A DNA stretch of 64,000 nucleotides from Jiulongibacter sediminis (GTDB taxonomy: Bacteria; Bacteroidota; Bacteroidia; Cytophagales; Spirosomataceae): contig NZ_LGTQ01000005.1 of the NCBI RefSeq assembly GCF_001306455.1, positions 682,001-746,000 on the forward strand, in the 5' to 3' direction. Made by a program: the position numbers and the translations under genes. The notes under the pieces were generated by a model that saw only the letters and a list, made by a program, of their open reading frames with translations, did not search any database and was not told where the DNA came from. How positions within the stretch are numbered: the first letter of the stretch is position 1; each line of letters opens with the position of its first letter. Below, in pieces: positions 17,153 to 26,062 of this stretch.

Positions 17153-18706
17153 TTTTCTGAATAGTCCTGCCTTCTTCTGCCTCGATTCAGGCTCAAACCA
17201 ACAATCCAGTAAAGAATTTCCCGGTCTGCGATGGCTAAGGGCTAGGAACAGGCCAGCGTGGGCTGACAAGCTCTTCGGTTTTCCAATACCAAACCAGCCC
17301 GTAGCATGATCAATTCCCAGCCAAAGCGGTCCGGCACGCATGGTGGCTCCGAAGTTGAAATTGGCATAATCCTGATCTAAACTGACCGGAAACGAGAATT
17401 CCACATATTTTTTCTCAAAGCGTGGGATAATGCTCAAACCGGAATAAGACACGGGCCCCATCCGCCGGTTACCAAACAGGGATTGACGAAGTATACCGCC
17501 GACATAGAAACCTTCACGAACCTCATAATCAACCTGTAAATTCAATTTAGCCGGCATGAGAATACGGAAGGAGTTGCCATAGGGTGAATCAGGATCAAAA
17601 ACATCTTCAATATCACCAACAAACTCCTGAGTGGTGCCGATTTGATAAAAAGTAGCTGGCTGAATCACCCGGCCGCTATTGGCGATTTGACCGACCTGAA
17701 CCTCATTCACTCCGTTAAACGTAATGAAACCCACATCCGTTAACGATGCTCCTAATCGTAGTTTATACTTATTGACCTCAGGGTCAGGGATAAACTGGCC
17801 TTTGTATTTGTAGCGTTGACGGGCATAATTTGGTCTTTGTTCGTAAACAATCCCTATTTCTGCTCCAAAGCCGTTTCCAACCGCCGAAAATGAGGTCATT
17901 TGATCAATGACCCAGCCGAAACCCGGAGTGCCCGTAGTAGCAGCCGCATGAAAAAAGCCACCTTGTGCCTGAGGGACCTGAATAGTTTGACTCATATTTA
18001 GGGCTGAGTTAGGCTCAATCCGATAATCAACGTCAGTGGCATTGACACTTAAATTGACATTGCTGGTCAATCTTTTTGCGGTAGCACCTACTTTTATAAA
18101 AGTCGGACCGTCTTCCCGAATGACTTTGGCGATAGTACCGTAAAATTCATTAACCGCAGCGATATTCATCAAACCATGACTGTCGATATAATCAATGTTT
18201 TGTAAAGCCGGATTTCTGGTACCTGTGGCTATGGCCTGAGCAATTACCGGACTGGTATTGGTTAAAGAACCAAAAAGCCTGAACCTCACCCCTCCGGAAA
18301 TTCCAAAACCTAAACGCGGAAAAGTTAATGTCAACGCCGGGCCTACCAACTCTCCATTGATAAATAACTTTGCTCTGTTGGCATTGGTAAACTGGTAATA
18401 AGAGGGTTGCCATACAGGTAAACCTGAAGTAGTAGATAAATATCGGGAAGGTACTGTTTTCGTAATTAACCTGAATAAAGAATATGGAGCAGCCCATTTC
18501 AGATGGTTGTTTTGCAGGCCAACACCAACTCCGGCTAAATTGAGGTGAATCTTGTACCGACCATCCACTGCGTGAGCCGGATTGAGATTTACCGCATAGT
18601 TCCCGGCATAATTGCTTTGCGACACTCCAATAAAATTCTGAGCATTTAGTTTGAGGCCAAATGTGATCAAAAGTATTATCAGGAAAGCGTTATGCGTTTT
18701 TAACAA
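17147..18706 (-). CDS. DUF5723 outer-membrane barrel protein
   Basis: Protein of 519 residues with a signal peptide (FLIILLITFGLKLNAQ) followed by NFIGVSQSNYAGNYAVNLNP. This 'something-SNYAG...NPA' opening is typical of DUF5723. The rest alternates polar and aromatic residues in short strands, as expected for an outer-membrane beta-barrel. The start is TTG at 18706; no ATG precedes the signal peptide. A TATATTTG promoter core lies 20 bases upstream. Function unknown. Confidence 0.75.
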   Translation of the reverse strand: MLKTHNAFLIILLITFGLKLNAQNFIGVSQSNYAGNYAVNLNPAHAVDGRYKIHLNLAGVGVGLQNNHLKWAAPYSLFRLITKTVPSRYLSTTSGLPVWQPSYYQFTNANRAKLFINGELVGPALTLTFPRLGFGISGGVRFRLFGSLTNTSPVIAQAIATGTRNPALQNIDYIDSHGLMNIAAVNEFYGTIAKVIREDGPTFIKVGATAKRLTSNVNLSVNATDVDYRIEPNSALNMSQTIQVPQAQGGFFHAAATTGTPGFGWVIDQMTSFSAVGNGFGAEIGIVYEQRPNYARQRYKYKGQFIPDPEVNKYKLRLGASLTDVGFITFNGVNEVQVGQIANSGRVIQPATFYQIGTTQEFVGDIEDVFDPDSPYGNSFRILMPAKLNLQVDYEVREGFYVGGILRQSLFGNRRMGPVSYSGLSIIPRFEKKYVEFSFPVSLDQDYANFNFGATMRAGPLWLGIDHATGWFGIGKPKSLSAHAGLFLALSHRRPGNSLLDCWFEPESRQKKAGLFRKK

Positions 18707-18725
18707 AGCTATTTCTTGGGTTACG

Positions 18726-18733
18726 CAAATATA
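18726..18733 (-). promoter_or_regulatory. Promoter -7 element of the DUF5723 gene
   Basis: Minus strand TATATTTG, 19 bases before the TTG start; supports the short leader and the TTG start. Confidence 0.5.
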
Positions 18734-18780
18734 TTAATTCAGAATTATCTCTTTAGGGAACGAAATGAATAGTCATTTCA

Positions 18781-18812
18781 TTTGAATACAAGTATGTCAA
18801 AAACTATTTTTG
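18781..18812 (+). promoter_or_regulatory. Promoter of the DUF6580-DUF4286 pair
   Basis: TTTG (18781-18784), 20-base spacer, TATTTTTG (18805-18812). This full match places transcription start near 18816 and rules out an upstream in-frame TTG at 18810 as the start codon. Confidence 0.75.
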
Positions 18813-18827
18813 TGCCAAAAGAAAGAA

Positions 18828-19382
18828 ATGATGAAAAATAAACAACATATAATTCTGGCTTTACTGTTGGTGATTGTTGCGGCCTTGAGTCGATTGGTAG
18901 ATCATCCGATGAATTTTACGCCTATCACCGGAATTGCTCTTTTCTCAGCCTTCGCTTTTGAAGGAAAATGGAAATTGATTGTTCCTTTTTCTGCGATTCT
19001 ACTTTCCGATATTGCTCTTGAGCTTTCTCAAGGCATCGGTTTTCATAACGGAACTATTTTGGTTTATACCGGTTTTGCCCTCATGATTGGTCTCGGTTAC
19101 CTGATCATCAAAAAGGCTAACCTCCTTAATGTAGCTCTGGCCACTCTTGCCGCATCAACCCTGTTTTTCTTACTGACCAATTTCGCTTTATTTTATCCTG
19201 AAGCCACCACAGCAAATGGATTGATGGGTTACCCGCATACTATGACAGGTGTTATTGCTAGTTATACGGCAGGTATTCCTTTCTTTAAAAATATGCTGAT
19301 TGGTGATTTAATTTTCACCGGAGCCATTTTCTCAGTTTACAGTCTGGCCAACAGATTTATCCTAAATAAGTCATTGGCTTGA
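18828..19382 (+). CDS. DUF6580 membrane protein, putative transporter
   Basis: About 184 residues beginning MMKNKQHIILALL (ATG at 18828 or 18831). An in-frame TTG at 18810 is excluded because it lies inside the promoter. Five to six membrane helices are visible, with the family region FTPITGIALFSAFAF near residue 32 and GYPHTMTGVIASYTAGIPFF near 135. The pattern resembles ECF-type substrate-binding membrane subunits, but no energy-coupling partner is adjacent. The substrate is unknown. The next gene overlaps its stop by 4 bases. Confidence 0.72.
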   Translation: MMKNKQHIILALLLVIVAALSRLVDHPMNFTPITGIALFSAFAFEGKWKLIVPFSAILLSDIALELSQGIGFHNGTILVYTGFALMIGLGYLIIKKANLLNVALATLAASTLFFLLTNFALFYPEATTANGLMGYPHTMTGVIASYTAGIPFFKNMLIGDLIFTGAIFSVYSLANRFILNKSLA

Positions 19383-19681
19383 TACTTTCCAGCTTTACGT
19401 TTAACGTCAATTTTTCGCATGCTCTGCTTTTTGAGCAAAGTTTGCGAAATGACTATATCCCTTTTGTAGAAAACTCTGAAGGAGTACACGAGATCAAGGT
19501 TTATAAACTATTGACCGAGGTGGATAACGGAGGGGATACCGTTTCAATGCAGGTTTTTTTCAAAACAATGGAAAGCTTCATGGAATTTGAACTCAATCAA
19601 AAAGACAAACTAATCGGTCTTATTGAGTCCAAATACAGGGGTAATTATGTTTTCTTTCATACTCTACTCAAAGAGTTTTAA
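19379..19681 (+). CDS. DUF4286 family protein
   Basis: Small cytosolic protein of 100 residues. The start is TTG at 19379, overlapping the previous stop as TTGA. The resulting MILSSFTFNVN opening matches the usual start of this Bacteroidota family. The dimeric alpha-beta barrel (ferredoxin-like) pattern is visible: strand, helix FEQSLRNDYIPFV, strand, then VSMQVFF and a second helix. The function of the family is not known. The stop TAA shares the TTAA palindrome with the convergent porin gene. Confidence 0.75.
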   Translation: MILSSFTFNVNFSHALLFEQSLRNDYIPFVENSEGVHEIKVYKLLTEVDNGGDTVSMQVFFKTMESFMEFELNQKDKLIGLIESKYRGNYVFFHTLLKEF

Positions 19682-21537
19682 TCAAACAAAGGCCAGTTTA
19701 CTTTCAAATGGAAAGTACGACCCATTGCCAGATAATCAGGCGTGGTGTAGTATCCCTGCGTTGGTACGCCCTTGTTGAGATAATTAAAACTGAAGGCCAG
19801 TTTCACTCGTTTGATCATGAAATTAGTGTAAACATCCGCCACCGGATAACCCCAAACATTCTGGCCATCCTGCAAATAGAAACTTCGCAAATAGGGCGAA
19901 TAAGCGTCACCTGAATAGGCACCTCTGAAATAGAGGTCAGTTCCGAAATACAAATCCAGCACCTTGGCATATTTGACGTGATATTCAAGGTTGAAATTGT
20001 TAATAACCGCTGGCAGACGAAATACTTCTTTATTGCCAATAACATTGAGAATAAACCGATTCTCAACTTTCCAGTTCTTTAAACTAACCCCGGCGTTCAC
20101 ATCAAAATCCATCAAAAGAGCCGTACTTTCTAGTTGTTGCGGAGACTGATTTTGATCAAAATAAAGGTGATTGCCTACCAAGTTGATATTTGCCACGGGA
20201 CTAAACCAGGCTTTTTGACCTGAGAGGTTAATCTTACCCGAAAATGAAGTGTAAGTCAGGTTTTTGAAGTTATTATCCCAGGAAGCCACCTGACTGCTGA
20301 ATGAATTGAACAACAAATAGGACGGTTTCGATATCAACCTGAAACCAAGATCAAACTGCTTTATTTTCAGATTACTTCGGATAAAAACATTTGGCGATTC
20401 GCCTATGCCCAAATAAACCTCATTGTCTAGATAAGAGGTACTGTCCGGAAACCAATAGCCGGCATTTCCACCTACCAGAATTTCTGTTTTTCGATTCCCC
20501 GTTTCCCCATCATGAACTGCATTTAGAGCATAAATTCGATTGGTTAAACCTAAACTATACTTGAAACCCTTGAAGGTTCCCTTAAACCCGAAACGATTCT
20601 GAATATTATTGAAGAAGTAGTAATTCTTCATTTTTTCAGCTTCTACGCTATCAGGATAAATACCAGAGGGGAAATTTCTTGATATCAAAGTGTCCCGTTG
20701 AAAGTATTTCTGTCGTTGGTAATCAAAAACATGAAAGAGCTGAACTCCTTTCGCCAGCTGAAATTGATGATAAATATGAGCATTATTCCATCGCTCGCGA
20801 GTGCTAATACCAGTTAGCCGTTCCTGATAGTTCGTATTATAATCTCCGCTGAGGTCAGCCTCCGGAATAAAATTAAGGCCCTCAAAAACGCTGATTCCTC
20901 CTTGCTCCTCCTGTTTATGGTTAAAATTCACAAAAGCCCCAAGAAAACGATACTTCTTGTTTTTACTGAGGTAGTTAGTGCTTAAAGTGTAATCCCAATG
21001 ATCTACCAGACGGTCTTCACTTGTTGAGGCCGACCATTGCTTTGAAGCTACTATCCGATTCACATTTACCGCTACATTAAAGTAAGGACTTATATTCTGA
21101 GCATGGGTAAATCCCAGGTTTGACATTCCGTTCCCACTTTGGGTATAAGCCATATTGGTAAAAGGCGACCTTGTATTATAGTATTTGACATTTTCTATAT
21201 CAGGAGCATAAAATTGAGAAAAAGCCGTCCAGCCCGTTTCTGTGAAAGAGTTTGCCGGAAGCTTAAAGACCATGTTCTTTGCCGCAGTGCCTTCATTACC
21301 TAAATCTTGCCAGAGGAGTCCGTTGCGATGATTTAAAGTCATTAAATGAAAACCATCAATGAGCGTGTCAGGGTGATGAAGCAAAGTGTCATCCAGAAGA
21401 ACATCTTTCTCCATTAAATAACCTGTTGTAGCCGGCCCGTACACATTTTGTACGGTGTCATTCAGAATCTTTTGAGCAGAAGACCAAAATGGAAATAGGA
21501 GAAAAAGCAGCCAAAGGCGTTTGCTCATGTTTTTCAT
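19678..21537 (-). CDS. Putative porin (Porin_10 family)
   Basis: Outer-membrane barrel protein of about 619 residues. An upstream in-frame ATG at 21564 is unlikely as start because the promoter core TAAATTTGCAGCC lies within it. The ATG at 21537 (MKNMSKRLWLLFLLFPFWSS) or 21528 gives a clean signal peptide. The mature part opens with a short disordered segment, then strands with aromatic belts and a C-terminal aromatic strand (TFHLKVNWPLFD). It may allow diffusion of small solutes, but no substrate is implied. It follows lpxK on the same strand. Confidence 0.78.
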   Translation of the reverse strand: MKNMSKRLWLLFLLFPFWSSAQKILNDTVQNVYGPATTGYLMEKDVLLDDTLLHHPDTLIDGFHLMTLNHRNGLLWQDLGNEGTAAKNMVFKLPANSFTETGWTAFSQFYAPDIENVKYYNTRSPFTNMAYTQSGNGMSNLGFTHAQNISPYFNVAVNVNRIVASKQWSASTSEDRLVDHWDYTLSTNYLSKNKKYRFLGAFVNFNHKQEEQGGISVFEGLNFIPEADLSGDYNTNYQERLTGISTRERWNNAHIYHQFQLAKGVQLFHVFDYQRQKYFQRDTLISRNFPSGIYPDSVEAEKMKNYYFFNNIQNRFGFKGTFKGFKYSLGLTNRIYALNAVHDGETGNRKTEILVGGNAGYWFPDSTSYLDNEVYLGIGESPNVFIRSNLKIKQFDLGFRLISKPSYLLFNSFSSQVASWDNNFKNLTYTSFSGKINLSGQKAWFSPVANINLVGNHLYFDQNQSPQQLESTALLMDFDVNAGVSLKNWKVENRFILNVIGNKEVFRLPAVINNFNLEYHVKYAKVLDLYFGTDLYFRGAYSGDAYSPYLRSFYLQDGQNVWGYPVADVYTNFMIKRVKLAFSFNYLNKGVPTQGYYTTPDYLAMGRTFHLKVNWPLFD

Positions 21538-21546
21538 TGAAAATTT

Positions 21547-21559
21547 GGCTGCAAATTTA
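21547..21559 (-). promoter_or_regulatory. Promoter core of the porin gene
   Basis: Minus strand TAAATTTG (21552-21559) followed by CAGCC, overlapping the lpxK stop codon. It decides the porin start, leaving a leader of under 20 bases. Confidence 0.6.
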
Positions 21560-22600
21560 GCCATTAATTACAGAACCCTTTTCCTCTTTAAATCTTTTAT
21601 CAGCTTCCATAATATTCCTTAAAAAGTCGGCTTCTTCATCTATTTCCACCTCTATTTTTTGAACGTAAAACCTCGGCTTTTCCTCAGGTTTCAGGAGCTT
21701 CTCAATTTTGACCCAATCTTTCTCTGAACAGATGACGGGCAATTTAGAATTGTCAAAAACCAAATCAGCTTTTCGGAAAGCATAATGATCTCTTAAAAGC
21801 TTCATTTGCTGAATCTCAAAAGTAGTCTCAATTTGATTAACAAAAGCTTTGTTGTCGGCTAAAGCAGAGACAATATTCACTTTTCCTCCCGTTATTAATG
21901 ATTCAGCGAAAGTATTTTCAGGTGCATCGACTTTGACTTTTGAAAAATAAACCGCTTGATGCGGACCCGCCGCATTTTGATAATCATCTTTTGAAAAGCT
22001 TTCCGGGCATTTGGTAAAGACAATTGCATCGGCCCTCCTTGCTCCTTTTCGTGCTTCTCTCAACTGACCGACTGGCATCAAATGATCTTTAAAAAAAGGC
22101 CTCTGATAGGTACTCAATAACAATAGGTAGCCAGGCTTCAAATGTCTATGCTGAAATACGTCATCAAAAAGTATCAAATCCGTTTGAGGATAAGAGGTCA
22201 TAATTTTCTCAACCCCTTCTACCCTACTTTCACAAACAAAAAAGCGGGCTTGATTTTGATGCCGTTTGAAGAGCATGAAAATTTCATCGCCGACTGTTGA
22301 AGCGTCTTCAGAATGGTTAACTTCCCGGAATCCCTTTGTCTTTCTACCATATCCCCTGCTCAAAACAGCTATATTATCAAAATCAAGCTTTTGAATCAAA
22401 AACGAAACCATAGGTGTTTTTCCGGTACCGCCAACTGATAAATTTCCTACACCGATACTGAAAACAGGCGGTTCTTTGGACTTCAAAAGGCCGGTATCGA
22501 ACATAAAATTCCGGAGCCAAGTGATGAATGCATAAATCAGCGACAGAGGCCACAGCAGCGGTCTTAAAAAAAATAGTAATCTTGCAGAGCGATTAACCAA
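21557..22600 (-). CDS. lpxK: Tetraacyldisaccharide 4'-kinase
   Basis: Inner-membrane-associated kinase that phosphorylates the 4' position of the lipid A precursor. The 347 residues open with an N-terminal membrane helix (LLFFLRPLLWPLSLIYAFI), then the P-loop GNLSVGGTGKT at 52-62 and LILFDDVFQHRHL. The last is usually DDGFQH, so one Gly is replaced by Val here. The start is TTG at 22600; no ATG lies nearby in frame. It diverges from menC with only 6 bases between start codons. Confidence 0.92.
   Translation of the reverse strand: MVNRSARLLFFLRPLLWPLSLIYAFITWLRNFMFDTGLLKSKEPPVFSIGVGNLSVGGTGKTPMVSFLIQKLDFDNIAVLSRGYGRKTKGFREVNHSEDASTVGDEIFMLFKRHQNQARFFVCESRVEGVEKIMTSYPQTDLILFDDVFQHRHLKPGYLLLLSTYQRPFFKDHLMPVGQLREARKGARRADAIVFTKCPESFSKDDYQNAAGPHQAVYFSKVKVDAPENTFAESLITGGKVNIVSALADNKAFVNQIETTFEIQQMKLLRDHYAFRKADLVFDNSKLPVICSEKDWVKIEKLLKPEEKPRFYVQKIEVEIDEEADFLRNIMEADKRFKEEKGSVING
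22577..22584 (+). promoter_or_regulatory. Candidate -7 element of menC inside lpxK
   Basis: TAATCTTG followed by CAG is one base off TAnnTTTG. It lies 22 bases before the menC ATG and inside the opposing lpxK coding start. Confidence 0.35.
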
Positions 22601-22606
22601 GGAACA

Positions 22607-23692
22607 ATGTCTTTAAAAGCTGAATGCTACAAACATACGTTAAATTTTAAATTTGACGCCGGTACCTCCCGAGGGGTCTTGCGTGAGCGGGATTCATGGT
22701 TTATCAAATTGTTTGAAGAAAGTGTACCTGAAGTTTTCGGACTTGGTGAAGCCTCGCCGCTAAAAGGGCTTTCCATTGATTTTAAACCAGAATTAGGCGG
22801 TCTGATTACCGGAATTATTGATCAGATTAATGCCGACGAATTAGGTTATAATGAGTTCGAAAAGTTTATCTACTCTGCTCCTCTGGAAAACTGGCCATCC
22901 GTCGTTTTTGCTCTGGAAACCGCACTGAAAGACCTTCAGAATGGCGGTCAGCGAAAAATCTACCCTAACGATTTCTATGAAAAAGAGGCTCCTATTTTGA
23001 TGAACGGGCTCATATGGATGGGCTCTGAAGAATTTATGGCAGGACAAATTGAGAAAAAACTCGAAGAGGGCTTCAGTACTGTCAAAATGAAAATAGGAGC
23101 CATTGATTTTGAGACCGAATACAAGCTCCTCAAATCGATGAGAGATTCCTTTTCGGCTAAGGATTTAACACTACGGGTAGATGCGAATGGAGCCTTTAGC
23201 CCTGAACAAGCACCGGAAATTCTTGAAAAATTAGCGAAACTGGAGATTCACTCCATTGAACAACCGATTAGAGCTGGTCAATGGGATGACATGGCCAAAC
23301 TTTGTCAAATTAGCCCTGTGCCGATTGCCTTAGACGAAGAATTGATAGGCCTGAATCCTGGACGTAGAAAAGAGCTTTTAGAAACCATCCAACCGCAATA
23401 CCTGATTTTTAAGCCCACTCTTCTGGGAGGACTGAAAGCCACCGAAGACTGGATTAGCCTTTGTGAAAAAATGAGCATTCAATGGTGGATGACCTCTGCA
23501 TTAGAATCGAACATCGGCCTAAATGCCATTGCTCAATTCACCGCTGAGACAGGAAATAAACTCCCACAGGGACTTGGTACAGGGCAACTCTACCATAATA
23601 ATATTCAATCACCACTTCAGGTGAAAAACGGTCAAATCTTCTATTCAAAAGAGGCTGAATGGGATTTTTCTCAACTCAATTTCAAGAGTTGA
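22607..23692 (+). CDS. menC: o-Succinylbenzoate synthase (enolase superfamily)
   Basis: Menaquinone-pathway dehydratase turning SHCHC into o-succinylbenzoate. The 361 residues keep the enolase-superfamily catalytic set: KMK with Lys160 and Lys162, metal ligands Asp192 (RVDANG), Glu218 (IEQP) and Asp243 (ALDEE), and Lys269 (IFKPTLLGG). The tail SALESNIGLNAIAQFTAE is typical of MenC. Some relatives also racemise N-acylamino acids, but menD in the same window supports the menaquinone role. The 3' end overlaps hemF by 11 bases, tail to tail. Confidence 0.9.
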   Translation: MSLKAECYKHTLNFKFDAGTSRGVLRERDSWFIKLFEESVPEVFGLGEASPLKGLSIDFKPELGGLITGIIDQINADELGYNEFEKFIYSAPLENWPSVVFALETALKDLQNGGQRKIYPNDFYEKEAPILMNGLIWMGSEEFMAGQIEKKLEEGFSTVKMKIGAIDFETEYKLLKSMRDSFSAKDLTLRVDANGAFSPEQAPEILEKLAKLEIHSIEQPIRAGQWDDMAKLCQISPVPIALDEELIGLNPGRRKELLETIQPQYLIFKPTLLGGLKATEDWISLCEKMSIQWWMTSALESNIGLNAIAQFTAETGNKLPQGLGTGQLYHNNIQSPLQVKNGQIFYSKEAEWDFSQLNFKS

Positions 23693-24599
23693 CCCAGTCG
23701 ATTCCCTTTTTGAGTAGGGAAATTGTTTTTTCTTCAGCAGAGCCTTTTAACACTTGATGATTATAGGCCCAATTGGCCTCGGCAGGCAAACTCATGAGTA
23801 TAGATTCGGTTCTTCCTCCGGTAGCCAGACCGAATTTAGTTCCTCTGTCCCATACCAAATTAAACTCCACGTAACGTCCACGGCGTAGCAGTTGCCATTT
23901 TTTTTCGTTTTCAGAGTAAGGCTTTTCGGAATTCAGCCTCATCAAATTAGTGTAAATGGGAGCAAAAGCTTCTCCGACTGCTTTGACAAACTCAAAAATC
24001 TCTCTTTTAGACTTTTTCAGGCTGGTTTCATTGAGATGATCAAAGAAAATTCCGCCTATTCCACGGGTTTCAGAACGATGCGGAATGTAGAAATACTCAT
24101 CTGCCCAGGTTTTATATTTTGGGTAAAAACTGATGTCATGCTGATCGCAAACGGCTTTCAATTGCTCATGAAACCACCTGGCCTGAGATTCGTCAACATA
24201 ATGGGGAGTAAGGTCAATGCCGCCGCCAAACCAATATGTGCCATCAGAGAGCTCAAAATAGCGAACATTCATATGAATAATGGGCACCATCGGACTTACC
24301 GGATGCTGAACAATTGAAACACCTGAAGCGAAGAAATCAGCATCATTTTCTATTTTCAACTGCTTTTTCATGTCTTCGGAGGCTGGTCCGCTTACAGCAG
24401 AAAAATTAACCCCTCCCTTCTCAATGATATTGCCATTTTGTATCAGACGCGTTCTGCCGCCCCCTCCTGAGTGATGTTCCCAAAGATCCTGATGAAAAGT
24501 TCCTTTTCCATCCGTCACTTCAAGAGCATTGCAAATGTTATCCTGAAGCGTTTTAAAAAACGCTTCGATTTCTTCCTTTTGAGGATCAGTCGTATTCAT
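23682..24599 (-). CDS. hemF: Oxygen-dependent coproporphyrinogen III oxidase
   Basis: Haem-pathway enzyme that decarboxylates coproporphyrinogen III to protoporphyrinogen IX using O2. The 305 residues include IEKGGVNFSAV near 59, HMNVRYFE near 109, FGGGIDLTPHY near 124, and RRGRYVEFNLVWDRGTKFGL near 251, all family signatures. Its presence implies aerobic haem synthesis. The ATG at 24599 is only 4 bases after a TAATTTTG promoter core, so the message is probably almost leaderless. Confidence 0.95.
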   Translation of the reverse strand: MNTTDPQKEEIEAFFKTLQDNICNALEVTDGKGTFHQDLWEHHSGGGGRTRLIQNGNIIEKGGVNFSAVSGPASEDMKKQLKIENDADFFASGVSIVQHPVSPMVPIIHMNVRYFELSDGTYWFGGGIDLTPHYVDESQARWFHEQLKAVCDQHDISFYPKYKTWADEYFYIPHRSETRGIGGIFFDHLNETSLKKSKREIFEFVKAVGEAFAPIYTNLMRLNSEKPYSENEKKWQLLRRGRYVEFNLVWDRGTKFGLATGGRTESILMSLPAEANWAYNHQVLKGSAEEKTISLLKKGIDWVNS

Positions 24600-24603
24600 G
24601 GGC

Positions 24604-24611
24604 CAAAATTA
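24604..24611 (-). promoter_or_regulatory. Promoter -7 element of hemF
   Basis: Minus strand TAATTTTG, four bases (GCCC) before the hemF ATG. The usual transcription start falls at or next to the start codon. Confidence 0.5.
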
Positions 24612-24665
24612 GGAAAGTTCGCAGCATCTTTTCGATTTGCCCATACGTTTTGAGAATTCTTATTC

Positions 24666-24673
24666 TACTTTTG
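24666..24673 (+). promoter_or_regulatory. Promoter -7 element of hisC
   Basis: TACTTTTG, 30 bases before the ATG at 24704. It lies downstream of the alternative ATG at 24650 and argues against that start. Confidence 0.5.
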
Positions 24674-24703
24674 CCGGAGTTTTCTTTTAAAACCGGTCGC
24701 CCA

Positions 24704-25753
24704 ATGTCGCTTTACAAAAAATTGATTCGTGAGCATCTTCAGTCTTTAAAACCGTATAGTTCTGCCCGGGATGAATATTCAGGCAAGGAAGGAGTTTTTC
24801 TGGATGCCAATGAAAACCCTTTTGGTTCGGTGGCCGGTAAGGATTTAAACCGGTATCCTGACCCCTATCAATGGGAAATCAAAGAGAAACTGGCTGCTCT
24901 CAAAAATTGTAAACCGGAGCAAATTTTTCTCGGAAATGGCTCTGATGAGGCTATCGATCTTCTTATAAAGGCCATTTGTGAGCCGAAAAGAGACAATATG
25001 ATCATACTGCCGCCTACGTACGGCATGTATCAGGTTTGTGCTGATATTCAACAGGTAGAAGTCAGGAAGGCTAATCTGACCGGGAACTATCAGCCTAATC
25101 TTGAGGAAATTGCTCGAATTGTGGATGAGCTTACCAAAATCATCTGGATTTGTTCGCCAAACAACCCTACGGGTAATTTGATTGAGGGCTATATCATCGA
25201 AAAATTGCTCAATCAGCACCCTGAAGTCATCATCGTGATTGATGAAGCCTATATTGATTTTGCGGAGCAACCTTCTTATATCAACCGACTGTCAGAATTT
25301 GAAAATCTGGTTATCATGCAAACCTTCTCCAAAGCCTGGGGAATGGCCGGTTTACGTGTGGGAATGGCCTTTGGTCAGCCGGAGTTGATTGCGATGCTGA
25401 ACAAGATCAAATATCCATATAACCTGAATTTGCAGTCACAACGCATTATTTCTGAGGCTATTGATAACGTAGAAAAGAAAGACGCTTACGTGGAGAAAAT
25501 CCTCAAAGAACGATTGAAGCTTTTCAAAAAGCTGATGGAACTGGGCATTGTTCGTCATATATTTCCTTCTGATTCGAACCAACTTCTGGTGAAATTCACC
25601 GATGCCAAAGCCATTTTCAACTACCTTCTCGACAAAAAAGTAATTGTAAGAGACCGCTCAAACGTCGTTCTATGTGATGACTGCCTGAGAATCAGTATCG
25701 GTACTCAGACGGAGAATAACAAGTTGATTGAGGAGTTGCAGGCTTACAACTAA
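24704..25753 (+). CDS. hisC: Histidinol-phosphate aminotransferase
   Basis: PLP enzyme of histidine synthesis, class II aminotransferase fold, 349 residues from the ATG at 24704. An in-frame ATG at 24650 would add 18 residues but sits upstream of the promoter core. Motifs are DANENPFGS, LGNGSDEAIDLL, CSPNNPTGN, IDEAYIDF, and TFSKAWGMAGLR with the cofactor lysine at residue 210. The gene stands alone rather than in a his operon, so it may also serve another aromatic aminotransferase role, although hisC is the best fit. Confidence 0.88.
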   Translation: MSLYKKLIREHLQSLKPYSSARDEYSGKEGVFLDANENPFGSVAGKDLNRYPDPYQWEIKEKLAALKNCKPEQIFLGNGSDEAIDLLIKAICEPKRDNMIILPPTYGMYQVCADIQQVEVRKANLTGNYQPNLEEIARIVDELTKIIWICSPNNPTGNLIEGYIIEKLLNQHPEVIIVIDEAYIDFAEQPSYINRLSEFENLVIMQTFSKAWGMAGLRVGMAFGQPELIAMLNKIKYPYNLNLQSQRIISEAIDNVEKKDAYVEKILKERLKLFKKLMELGIVRHIFPSDSNQLLVKFTDAKAIFNYLLDKKVIVRDRSNVVLCDDCLRISIGTQTENNKLIEELQAYN

Positions 25754-25822
25754 TTGGCCAAACAACCTTCCTTAATATGACGCCTAGTTCTGCGATCTTT
25801 TGACTGCCCTCTGCCGGAAAAT

Positions 25823-25855
25823 GAAAAAGCCCCGGAATTTCTTCCGAAGCTTTTT
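25823..25855 (-). terminator. Terminator of the array, copy 4
   Basis: Minus strand AAAAAGCTTCGGAAG / loop / CCGGGGCTTTTT type hairpin with a T-run; nearly identical to the one at 25926-25958. Confidence 0.65.
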
Positions 25856-25925
25856 GTAGAGGATACGGGAATGGAACGGGGACGCCCAGTTCAGCGATCT
25901 TTTGACTGCCAATTTCCCCTGAAAA

Positions 25926-25958
25926 CGAAAAAGCCCGGAATTTCTTCCGAAGCTTTTT
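25926..25958 (-). terminator. Terminator of the array, copy 3
   Basis: Hairpin with GCTTCGGAA and TTCCGGGC arms and a T-run, minus strand. Confidence 0.65.
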
Positions 25959-26027
25959 GTATGTGATACAGGAATCTAACAGGGACGCGTAGTTCTGCGA
26001 CCTTCTGACTGCCAAATCCCTAGAAAC

Positions 26028-26062
26028 GAAAAAGCCCGAATCTTGCGACTCAGGCTTTTTGT
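26028..26062 (-). terminator. Terminator of the array, copy 2
   Basis: AAAAAGCCTGAGTC / GATTCGGGCTTTTT hairpin with a 4-base loop on the minus strand. It differs from the terminator next to the tRNA at about two bases. Confidence 0.7.

Noticed and set aside
23892-24317. 141-codon rightward ORF
   Set aside because: Antisense to hemF, which has full catalytic motifs.
24845-25270. 141-codon leftward ORF
   Set aside because: Antisense to hisC.
25692-26015. 107-codon leftward ORF with repeated QKIAELGV segments
   Set aside because: It runs through the tRNA-Ala repeat array and the end of hisC; the repeats are translated tRNA fragments, not a protein.
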